Source: Odobenus rosmarus divergens
Taxonomy: Eukaryota; Chordata; Mammalia; Carnivora; Odobenidae
Assembly: GCF_000321225.1 (NCBI RefSeq)
Contig: NW_004450459.1
Coordinates: 1,446,471 to 1,510,470, forward strand
DNA length: 64,000 nt
Reading direction: 5' to 3'
The translations under genes and the position numbers were made by a program. The notes below the pieces were generated by a model, which searched no databases, was not told where the DNA came from, and worked only from the letters and a program-made list of their open reading frames with translations. Positions 22,844-34,800 of this stretch are shown piece after piece. Each line of letters opens with the position of its first letter. Within the stretch, counting starts at the first letter, position 1.

Positions 22844-25800
22844 CTTTATAGAACAACAATAAAAATGTTTTAGGATCGCTGAAAACATGATTTGCGTTCT
22901 ACTAAATTACATGAACTAGACTCTACCGTGCTACTAGGCTTGTCTGCCTCTACCAGTAATTTTTTATTGCTCACCTCTTATGCCTGCTTTAAGCATTCTA
23001 CTAGTTGAGCTCTCCAGTTGTGTCATGCTAGATTTTCCCATAAAACTGCTGGAACTCATTTCTACAAAGGACTCTTGCATGGAGGACATGCTTTGGGCAG
23101 ACATGCTTGCAAATTTCATTTCAGTCATGCTGCTAGCGCTGCTGCTGCTGAGACTGCTGAAGGAGGCCTCCTGCTTAGAGGCAGACATTTGGACTGATTG
23201 AGACGAGAAGCTTCCTTGCAAGCCTGTGTCACCACTTGTCCTCAATACTACCTCTCTGGGAGGTTCTTCAACTAGAGCTGTGGAGCATAGCAGATACACG
23301 GTGAACATCAATGACATCTGGTTAATTGGGGACATCTAACAGTGTCTTCCAGAGATGGAAAACTTACACACACACACACAAACACACAAACGTAACCCAA
23401 GCAATTTGCTGTGAAAGCATAAGCAAATACATACATTTGTCAAGAGCTAGCTCAATGTCTCCAAGAAACGAATCTTTAGATTTCTATCATTACATTACAT
23501 GCAGGTGCTAGAATAACTAGGAGAAAAATGATTAGTCATATAGAAAATCACAGAGATGTTGTGCATTCTGAAAAAAAAAAATATAACCGGGCACTTGGTA
23601 GCTTGGCTTATTAGAAAGTTAATTTGTCCACGTATCTGTTTAGCTGCAAAGAAAATTTGACCGTAAGGATGAATTCACACAGGAGGCCTGTGCCTATTAC
23701 ACAAGGAATTTAATGAGGCTCCTCAGGGTTGGCTGTGCTGAACACAAAGAGGAAAAAATACATAAAGGCCTTAAGCATGTGAGGAAAATGGGAAAGATAT
23801 ACTTACGAAGGACCGTTAAGGAAGCGGTAGCTGAACACTGGCCACGGAAATTTTTGGCCTTAACTGTGTACTTCCCACTGTCGCTTACTGAGGCATTTCG
23901 GATTTCAAGAGAATATACATTTCTGGAGCGACTTACACTGATATTTGAAGAAACAGAAATCTAAAATGTAAGCGGGGGGGGAAGTGTTTTTTTGAGCTCT
24001 TCAGGAATAGATGTGGCATTTTAAATTTTCTTCGATGGTGTATATTCATAATTAAACTTACCGGCAAGTTGTTTTTAAACCATTCAATTTCCGGGGATGG
24101 CTCACCACTGATTTCACAAGAAAAGACAACATTTTGTCCTTCGTTAATATTTTGAGATCTGGGCTGTGAGATGAAGGCTGGAGCATCGGAGAGTTCTTTG
24201 CTCAGGGTCAGATCATACTGACATTTGATGAGCCCTTGGCTGGTTTGGCCTATGCAGGTGAGGATCCCTTCATCTTTGTGACTGGCCTGCTTGATGGTTA
24301 GGGTCTGATCGCTGCCCGAGACACCGTATCTGTACTCCTCAGAGTTAGTGAGCTCTACGCCATTCAGTACCCATTTCACATCCGTGGCACCAGCAATGTT
24401 GGCTTTTAAGGTCACCTTCTGACCATCACTTATGCTCATCTGAGTAGAAAATGCTTTAATCTCCGCATGCGTTCTGATTTCTTCCGATGCCTTTGATGTT
24501 TTAGTGATTTCCTCATGGACAATGGATTTTTCCAGAGAGGTTGCTTCTGATTTCTTGACTTTTTCAGAAATCCGAACCTTTGAAGCTTCCTCCTTGAGGG
24601 CTAACTTTTCTTGAGATTTTACCTCTGATTTTTTCATTTCTTCAGAAATTAGGGCTTTTTGGGAAATTTCCTCTTGGACAACCGCCTTCTCTTGAGATTT
24701 CACCTCTGATATTTTCATTTCTTCAGAAATTAGCGCTTTTTGGGAAATTTCCTCTTGGACAGCTGCCTTTTGTGATGTAATTTCAGAGGTCTTTTGTGTA
24801 GAAACTTTCTGTGCCTCAGTGTCTTTTACAGCTAAAAAGGAAACCTCTGTAAGGCAAACTTAACTGGAAAGAGGCCCCACCCACCCTTTACTCTTGTAGA
24901 TTGTACAAGCGAATAAATGAGACACAAAGAAAAGGAACGTTGCCTTTTGTATGCAGTGTAGGTAATATTTAATTCTTTCTCAGCCCTAGTCTTGGAAAAT
25001 TGTCATGCATGACTTTTGAGATCAGTATAATGATTCTTTAAACTAAATTGAAGACGATTCTTATGACTTGAAAAAAAAAGTCTTGAAAAGAACAGTCAAA
25101 ATATTTAGGATATGTGTGGATTTAGGAACTTTTGATAAAAAAATTGAATTATGTTATTGAAGATTGAATGAAAGCAGCCTGATTTTAATTGGAAAAGTAA
25201 TCTAGCTCTTTTACTAACTGCATTGCTTGGGAAAATTAGCAAGAGTGAAGGTTTATGGAAGCAGTACCATTTTGTATATTCACCTGACTTCATTCCTAAA
25301 TATTCCTGGGAACAGGGGCTGCCTCTTTGGAATCTTATATACCACCATGTATAATTAGGCACTTGATAAGTGCTTTTTATGCTAATATTCTTTCTTTAAA
25401 TATGTGTATTTCTATATTTGTGGACAAATGGTATTCTGGAATTTGGAGAACGGTTTAATACGTGTGTGTGTGTATGTATGTATGTATAAGGGAGAATGTT
25501 TAGAAAACTTAATATCATTTTCTGAAAAACAATGGTAAATATAAAAGCCAACCTACCTTTTATAGTTAATTTGCAGCTAGAGGACACAGATCCAGCTGAA
25601 TTTGTTACTGTGCAAGTATAAAGCCCACTGTCAGAAGTATCAGTCTTATGAACTTCTAAGAAGAAAACTCCTTTGTCTTCAGAGAGTTTGTATTTACTTC
25701 CTTGTGTAATAGCCTATAGAATGCAAGTGATTTGAGTTTTAAAAAAGAAGTTAAGTTTAAACATTTTTGGGGAGATGGGGAGGAGGGAAGGGGTTAGATT

Positions 25801-28800
25801 TTTAGGAGAAAAAATTGAGAGACATTTAAGAACTGGTTACCTTTCCATCCTTCGTCCAGATGACGGTTGGTCGGGGTTCTCCAGTAGCTTTAACTGCGAA
25901 CTTAGCGACGCTGTCTGCAGAAGCTGTTGTATCCTGCAGTCCAGTAACGATGGCTGGTTTTGAGGAAATTGGTTCAGGAGCTTTTGGTTCAGTTTTCTTG
26001 GTTTCTGTCGACTCAGAAGTTTTCTGAGCTGCTTTCTTGGTTTCTGATGTCCTTGACACCTGTTCATGGATACTCTTAAAGGTTTGTCCCATAAAGTGGA
26101 AGTTCGTTTTTGAAGCTCCACCTTCACTAGATATCTCACAGATGTATTCTCCACTGTCAGATTCCGTGAGGTTATGGATTTTGAGCTCATAGGTACCATC
26201 TGCTGAATAATGAAACTGGAAATGCCCATTTTCCTTCAGTTTCTTGCCATCTTTATACCAGGTGACCTCTTTTGCGCATAATACACTACTTTCGACTGCG
26301 CAGGTCAGCTTCACAATATCTTTAGAAGCTTCTGCTTTCAGGGACTGAGTTATCTTGGGTGGGACAGAGACCGGCAGCTGCTGAACCTTCTCTGTTGGTG
26401 TGGGTTTTGTCTCTGTGGGTGATACAGCTTTTGGGTGGGAAGTGACTGGTTCCGGGGATTTCACTCGTTTTGGAGACTTAACGGCTTCTGGAGATTTCAC
26501 TCGAGGTTCTGGGGATTTGACTCTTGGTGGTGACGTCATGGCCTTTTCAGGAACCCTGGCCTTCTGAACAGTCAGAGTGAACTGAGCTGCTTGCCTCCCT
26601 TCGCTGTTTTCTACCACCACGCTGTAGTTGCCTTCATCAGAAGACTGGACTGAAGAGATCTCAAAGGTTGATTTGTACTTTGTGGTGGTCACTTGGTGGC
26701 GGGCAGAAGAACTTATAACTTGGCCGCCACGCAGCCAGATCACAGTGGGTACTGGCTCCCCATCTGTGTCGCAAGAAAACCTCACGGACTCGCCTTCATA
26801 CACAGTGACAGACCTTGGCTTCGTCAGAATTCTTGCTCCCACCAAAGTCGTCTTGATCTTTCTCTGTGTGGTTTTTTCTTCCAGCGACTTTTGTTCCACT
26901 GCAGCACTTCTCATTTCCGCGGATGCGTGGTGTTCATATGCCGAGAGACTTTCCCTTGTCTCTGTCATCTGTGACTTCATTTCCCTGACCGAAGAAGACG
27001 CTTCCATCTCAGACATTTTCTTGAATGACGAAACGGCGTATTCCTCTGTTCTTGTTAGCTCAGGGAAAACAGATGGGGGGACTTGTTCGTCTCTGCGGCG
27101 GGAAGCGTAGGTAGTGTAATCCCCGCCTGTTACATCCAAGGTCGCGTAGTCCGCGGCCTCACCTTTATAGTTGGTACACATGGCGCGGTATGTTCCACTG
27201 TCCTCAGCTTGACAGTCCAGAATTTCTAGGGTCAATACCCCACTCATGTTGGTGTAATGAATCTTACTGCTTTCCTGGAGTTCGACACCATTGTGGTACC
27301 ATTTAACCTCAGCGGTTGGCTTAGACTGAACATTTAAGATAAAATGTGTATTTTGGCCACATGGTACCCTGTGGGAGCGCATTCTCAGTGTGATTCGAGG
27401 GGCATGGTCCAGCGTAAAAGGCTGCTGACTCAAAACTTCATACATCCTTTCTGATGTCTTCTGAGTCTTTAAAGCAGCTTTCATGGACTCGTACCTGGAA
27501 AAGATATCAAATCTGGCAGACCTCTCAAATCTCGAGAGTGATCTCTCACTAGACACAGGGCTGGGGGAACGGGGGCGAGTTCTCTCTGGAGTAGGGGACC
27601 TTCTTTCTGTGTCATCTTCATATTCCTCCTCTGGCGGTCGGCGTGGCCGGATTAGCTCGGACACTGGCCTCATTAACTCGATATAGGTTGGAGACAGGGA
27701 ACGCCGCCGCCTCAGCAGCCTAGATACTGAGGAGGAGGAGGCCTCTCTCTGAGCGTGTTTTGAGGAGGCCTCTATCTGAGCGTGTTTTGAGATTTCGTAT
27801 TCCTCCTCAATTTCGGTTATTTCTGTCACTTCTCTCTGTCGCCTTGATTTCTTTCTAGACTTTTCTTCCTTTGACATGTGGTCAAGCTCACTTCTGTATT
27901 CTGAGAGTCGCTGGGTGCTAGTGACTGGGCGAAGCAACTCTTCATCCTCTTTCTCAGCCATGATCCTCTGCCGTTGTTTTGGCTCCCTGTACGAGGCCCG
28001 GGCGTGCCGTTCCCGCAGTTCCGCATAACTCGTGCTAGTCTCAGCCCTAGTGGGGATGTGGTATGTTGAATATCTGAAGTCTTTTCTTGTTTCCTCCACC
28101 TTGACATGAGGTTGTGGTGAAGAGTAATGCAGACTAGAAAGCTCAAAACGTGGAGGGCTTCGGCTTGGCGGTGAAGCTGAGAAACCCAATTCAAGCTCTT
28201 CTTCAAGACGCAGCCTCTCTTCCTCTGTTCTTTTCATTGCCAAGTAGTCGTCAATGGGAAGGAGTAATTCTTCATCTGACATGTCACCAAGAGAACGTCT
28301 TCTAGGTCTGTAATAAAAGTCATAATCTGGAGAAGGTGTACGGCGGCGGGCTGGTCTCACCATTTCAAGATCATCTTGGGAGAGTTTGGGAATACGCCAT
28401 TTAGGTCTGTATTGATCTGTAATGCGTGGAAGGGGCATCACATAGAACTGTTCCCATCTTGAAAGGCGGATGCGCTTGGGTCTTTTCTGTACAACTCTGT
28501 CAATTTTCCCAGGCATTTCAAATTGATCACGTATCTTTTTGTACCATTTCATGTCGGACATAGGCACAAATTGCTTAATGCGTTGGTCTTCTTCTATGGT
28601 AGTCTGTTTGTACTTGCGTGGTTCTGGTACCTCATAAGGCATACGGAGTTTTCTCTCTTCCTTCTTTTCTTCCGTCTCAAGACGGAATTCCCCTTTTACA
28701 GTCTTGGTGCTTACAGCTGGTTTGTAAAGGATGGCAGCTTCTCTCAGAGCCTCTTGGGCTACCTGTGTCAGTGGCACCGTTTCAGTTCCAGAAAGAATTT

Positions 28801-31800
28801 CAGCCATTCTTAGTGTCTTGTCAATTTGCTTTTGGACGTGTCGTTCACGCTCTTCCTTAGTCTTGAATTCATGCTTGACATACCTTAAGCGTTCCACTTG
28901 GAGGTGAGCCTGGCAGCTGGTGGATCCAGCTGTGTTCGTGGCTGTGACCCTATAGTAACCTGTGTCTTCAGGCAAAGTGTCCCTGATGTGCAAAGCATAA
29001 TAATCCAGGCCTTCGTGGATAATTTCAATGTTAGGCCCCAGGGAGAGTGGCTGGCCATCTTTCTCCCATTTTAACGTTGGTGGGGGGATGCCAGACACTC
29101 TGATTTCAAAGCAGACACTTTGGCCTTCTTGGCATTCTGCGTTTGCCAGCAGCCGTTTGAACATGGGTCTTAAGGTTGTATCTGTTGGCGGTGGGTGTGG
29201 GGTTACAGTCAGTTTTGCTTTACAGCTGTCCTCACCATATTTGTTCCTTGCCACAACCGTATATTCAGCAGCATCATCTATAGTTACACTGCTGATTGTT
29301 AACTGGTAAAGACCCTTGTCAGATTCAAATGTGTACTTCGTATCGTCATCACCTGGTTTGATTTTCTGACCTGATTTATACCATGTTACACGAGGCTCTG
29401 GGTGGACAGTTATAGTTACTCCAAATCGGACATTTTCACCCACATAAGCTGTCTTGTTATAGAGAGGCAACGTAAATTCTGGTGGCCTTTCCAGGAGTCT
29501 CATCGTGTCAGTTCTGCGCTTAATTTTCTTCATGGTTCTACGGCAGTAATAGTCGTAAGTTTCTCTCACACCTTTAACAAATAGTTCTGCGTAGGAACTA
29601 TCTTCACCATAGTCATTGACTACTTTGCATCTGTAGGTGCCATCATCAAATTTGGTAATGTCTTTGATGTACATGGTGGCTACTCCATCTTCATAGGTGA
29701 TTTCATATTTCTCACCGTTCTCCAGCTGTCTGACTCCAAAGTACCAGGTCACTTGGGTAGACTGATCATAATTTTCAATTTTGCATACATATTTGGCATA
29801 TCCTCCTTCTTCGCCAACTGCATGCATTATCTGCCCAGAAACTGGGCCAATTTCAATGGATGCTACTTTAACTTTAGCAACACTCACTCCCTTCTGAGAT
29901 CGAATTGCACCACCACAAGAGATTCGGGCCGCTGACACAACCATGTTGAGGTCTTTCTTGATCAGTGTGTGGTAGTAACGCCGGTGTTTTAATGTTCTGA
30001 TAACTTTAGTACTGACTCTTTCTATCTTCTGCTTCAGCCATGGATGCTGGAGCGCCTCGGATGCTGTCATGCGAGATTTTCTCTCTTTCACTAACAGCCG
30101 GTCAACAAAATCCATGGCTTCAAGGCTAATCTCTTTGAATGCTTCTTCATCGAAAGTATATTCAGCATTCATGATGTTCTCAATTATCTGTTGGTTAGTT
30201 TCAGCCAGGAATGGATTGGTACCACTTAACAGCACATACACCAGTGTTCCAAGTGACCACATGTCTGTGGCGGTGCTGACAACGTCATGCTGGTGGACTT
30301 CAGGTGCATAGTATTCGGGGGCAGTGAATAGAAGCCTAAAGTTGTCCCCTGGCTTCAGCTGACGGGCTTGACCAAATTCTATGATTTTAATGGTGGAGCT
30401 CCTTCTTGTTTGGTAAATGATATTTTCTGGTCTAATGTCAAAGTGTCCAATATTGTGACTATGTAAGAACTCAAGTGCTTCGCAGACCTGGCGAACATAA
30501 CTTACAATTTCTCTTTCATTAAGTTCAAAAGCACTTGTGTTAATGCGCTCAAATATATCAAGTCCTGATATGAACTCAAAGATCATAACTAATTCTTCCA
30601 TGCTCTCAAATGATTCATGGAGGTATAAGATGTTTCTGTGCCTGGCAATGTTTAGAATGGAAATTTCCTTCTTTACCAAAACCTGATCAGTCCCCTTGAC
30701 TTTAACAAATTTGGCCATGTAAGTCTTCTTTGAGGATATTTCAATGCAACGGTGGACAATTCCAAACTGACCACGCCCAAGATCTTCAGCAATCATATAT
30801 TTCTCATACAGTTCCTTAGTTGACGAATGAGATGCTTTAGTCATGGAAACTTCCCTGGTTTCGTCTACCTCTTCATCGTAATTCATGGCTCTGGTCTTGT
30901 CTTCTTTGGTTATGGTTGGTTCTGAAGGCTCAGAAGGTTTGCTCAGGCCAAATTTATTTTCAGCTATTACACGGAACTGGTAGCTTGTTTTTCCAAATAA
31001 GTTGACCACAGTATAACGTGTTTCTCGGGCCTGTCCTACACGGAGCCATCTTTCTGCAGTAGTTGCACACTTTTCAACAATGTAGTTGGTGATTTTGCTG
31101 CCACCATCAGAAGCTGGCTCAGTCCATGTTAAGTTGACAGAATCTCGTGATACGTCACTAACTTTGATTCCTCTGGGTGGGTCAGGAACATCCGCCACAT
31201 CCAGTTCAACAGTCTTCTGGTCAATTCCAAATCTGTTTTTAGCACAGACCACATAGAAACCAGCATCTTTTCTCTCTACTCCATTGGGGAAAACGAGTGA
31301 TGTGAAAGACCTCGTGACAATAACTTGATAGTGGCCATTATTGTCGATGAGATCTTGTCCTTTCTGCCAGGTGATCACAGGATCTGGTTTGCCACTGAAA
31401 GGGATCTTGATGCTGACCACCTCACCTCGGAGAGCATGAACTGCCCCCATGCCTTCAAGAGTTTTAGGCAAGTGTATCTTAGCTGGAACTGCAGCAGAAT
31501 AAAAGAAGAAAGAATGTAATTTAGCAATACCCAACACTATTTAAGTGCAACGACCCCCCCCAACCCTAATTAACAATATGTCTTCTAGCACCAAACTGAT
31601 TTTTATAGATTTGAGGTATTTACCTTCTACTTCCAAGGAGGCAGTGCCAGACACAGATCCCCCTTGGTTGGTAGCTCTGACTTGGTAAACTGTGGCATCA
31701 TCATCTGTGACACTTGCAATGATGAGCTGGTGGTAGCCACCCTTAAACTCTTGAATCCTGTACTTTAATCCATCTGCAATGATTTCTTTGCCTTGTCTGT

Positions 31801-34800
31801 ACCATTTCACAATAGGTTTCGGATGACCAGTCACTTTGCAGACCAAAGTAGCATTGCTCTGATATCTGACATTTAGATTTCTCAGTTCCTCTTTAAAGTG
31901 TGGTGCCTGAATTGGGACATCAGATTTGGGAGTGGCAGGTTCTGATATTTCACTCCATTCACTTTCCCCACCTAGATTTTCACATTTCACACGGAACTCA
32001 TATTCAAGACCTTCAATAAGGTTTTGCACTGAAAAGACAGTTTCTCGAATTTCTTCTGTGGTCACAGCAATCCATTTATTCTGCTTCTTCTCACGTTTCT
32101 CAAGGTAGTAATTTCTAATCTTTGCACCTCCATCACTGGCAGGTGGCTTCCAAGCCACAACACAAGAATCTTTTGTGAGAGCAGTGATAGTTGGTTTGCC
32201 AGGAGCACCTGGCTTTTCTGTTTCAAAGAAAGATTTGAGTCATGAGGTGAAACAAACAGCTTTATTAAAAGCTTAGTTTTTTAAAAGAAAATCTTATGAA
32301 CCCAAAGTTCTAAGAACAGCTATTCCAGAAAAATGAAATGGGTCACTTTATGCTAAGAAACTTATCAAAACACAAAGTTCATTTTTAAAGAACAGGGTTT
32401 ATATTAGCCCTTGTAGATGTGCAAAAGTTCAATTTTAATGAGATAAAATGCACTTGTACTTTATTAGAATCTTGGCTATTTTCTTTCAAAAGTTATTTCT
32501 GTTAATAAGAGTTCTATGTAAGGATGGAATTTTGCCATAGGAAGACTGTAGGGGTTGTACTTACCAAAAGGACTCTTAATGATTACAACTGAGGCAACTT
32601 CCAGAGGCTCACTGATGCCAAAAGTGTTCTGGGCTGAAACCCGGAAGTAATAGCCAGCATTTTCTGTGAGGTTTACAATTCTGCAGGTTGTCACTGAGAT
32701 GGCTGAAGACACCAATTGCCATTCAGCCCCTTCCTTGGCCTCACATTTCTCCACCACATAGTTGGTGATCCAGGAGCCTCCATCATCTGCAGGTGGTTTC
32801 CAGCTGATCACTGCCGAGTTCTTCAATAGAGCTTCTATCACAATTGGTCCTGTGGGTTTGTCTGGTTTATCTGTTGTGAGAAAATACAATGATAGTGGTT
32901 TTCTTTGTAGTATGTTGCCTGAGATCTCTTTCTTCCTTGAAAAATTAAACACTAAAAACTAAAATAAAATACCTTGTATTTCCACATCAAGGATGGCAGC
33001 AACTGTTCCAAAGGCATTGCTGAGCTGAACTTTGTATTTCCCAGCATGACTCTTACGTTGGACATTCTTCATGACAAGATGAGTATAGTGCTCAGTGTTT
33101 TCAATAGTAATGTTTTCTGAGTTTTGCAAAAGTTTCTGGCCATAGAACCAAGCGATGGAAGGTACTGGACGACCAATGTACATGACATGAAGTCGAAGTG
33201 TCGAACCCACAGCACCATAATATTTCTCTTTCAGTGGGTAACCAGGATGGAACTGAGGTGTTGCTTGCAGGAGAAGCTTACTACTGGTTTCTACTTCTCC
33301 AACCTCATTAGTAGCTATGCAGGTATAAACACCTTCATCTTCTTGTTCCTCTGTCATTACTGTTAGCGTATGTGTGCGTCCATCTGAAGACATTTTGTAC
33401 TTCCGGCTTTGTACCAGCTCCTTACCAAATCGGTACCATTTAATGTCAGGAAGAGGCCTTCCAACAATCTGACATGATAGTTGAGCAGCTTCGCCCAACT
33501 TGGTGGTAACATCCTTCATTTCTTTGCGCACTCCTGGAGCCTCTCCAGCTGAAGAAGATGAAAGATAATAGTAATGCATTATTATTACTACTGAATCTGT
33601 AATTCTCTGTCCTTGTACATCAGGAATGAATTTATCCTTTTGACTAACACTCTATTAGATACCATGATTTACACATGAGTCTAGTTCTTAAAAATTTCAT
33701 AGCGCTTTTCCTGAGGCCCTATGGCAAATAGGGATTCAGTGAGCACATCATCACATTATTATGTAGAGTGACTTTTCTCTTTACAGTTGGGAGACATCAA
33801 TAATGTTTAGGGGTTTGGGGAAATATGAATTCTCTCTGTAAATCTATAGAGAGAATCTTTGCCTTAGGTTCACTGAAGTGGGGTACATTTGTTGACCATA
33901 CAAATCTTATTAGGAAGCATAAAAAAAATCCCAAACCATTGCATTTGAAGGAGAAATGGCTCTAAGAAGGTGCTCAGGTCACTGCACTTAACATCAACTG
34001 AGTTATGTGCTTGGAATGACTTCCTATAGAACATAGCAGCTATTTCCCGTGTGTGTATATGCCAAAGTGAGTTCACTCTTCCCAAACACTTGCTCTCCAG
34101 TAAGGTTTTCTGTATGTCTACTTAATATAAAGGAAGAATTAGCCTTAATACGTTGCTTAGTTTGTAGGTCATAAGCAGAGAACTAGTGGCTACTTACATG
34201 TCAGTTTAGTCTTTATAGACATAGCAGTTCTTCGAGGTCTGCTAAGCCCAGTCTCATTCTCAGCAAAAACCCTGAATTCATATTCAGTGGCTTCCAGCAA
34301 ACCCCCTATTGTGAATTGTCTGTCCTTGATGCGGTCCTTATTGCTCTTCTTCCAGGCACTGTCTCCAGACTGCCTATATTCAACCCAGTATCCAAGGATT
34401 TCTTTGCCACCGTCACATTCAGGTTTCTCCCACTGTAGAGTGACACTATCTTTGGATATTGAAAGAATCTCCAGTTCTCCAGGTTGGCTTGGCTTATCTG
34501 AAATATTTTTAAAACAATTGAAAAGGGAATCAGCTTTACTGAAATAAAAGAGAAAGACCAAAGATGGCTTGCCTCTTTGGTTTGAACCCCTTTAGAAACT
34601 CTCTCCTTACCAAATGGATCTTTGCAAACAACTGGTTCAGAAGCAGGGCTGGTCTCGCTTAGGCCAACATCATTCTGTGCGATGATGCGGAACTGATACT
34701 CTGCATCAGGAACAAGCCCAGTGACAGTGTACATTGTGGTTGTTATCTGAGTCTTGTTGTGCCTGACCCACTTGTCAGTTGATGTCTCCTTGCGTTCAAT

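Noticed and set aside
26628..27110. 160-residue open frame on the + strand antisense to TTN exon 358
   Set aside because: It lies fully opposite conserved titin coding sequence, has no start context or family resemblance, and is explained by codon composition of the real gene.
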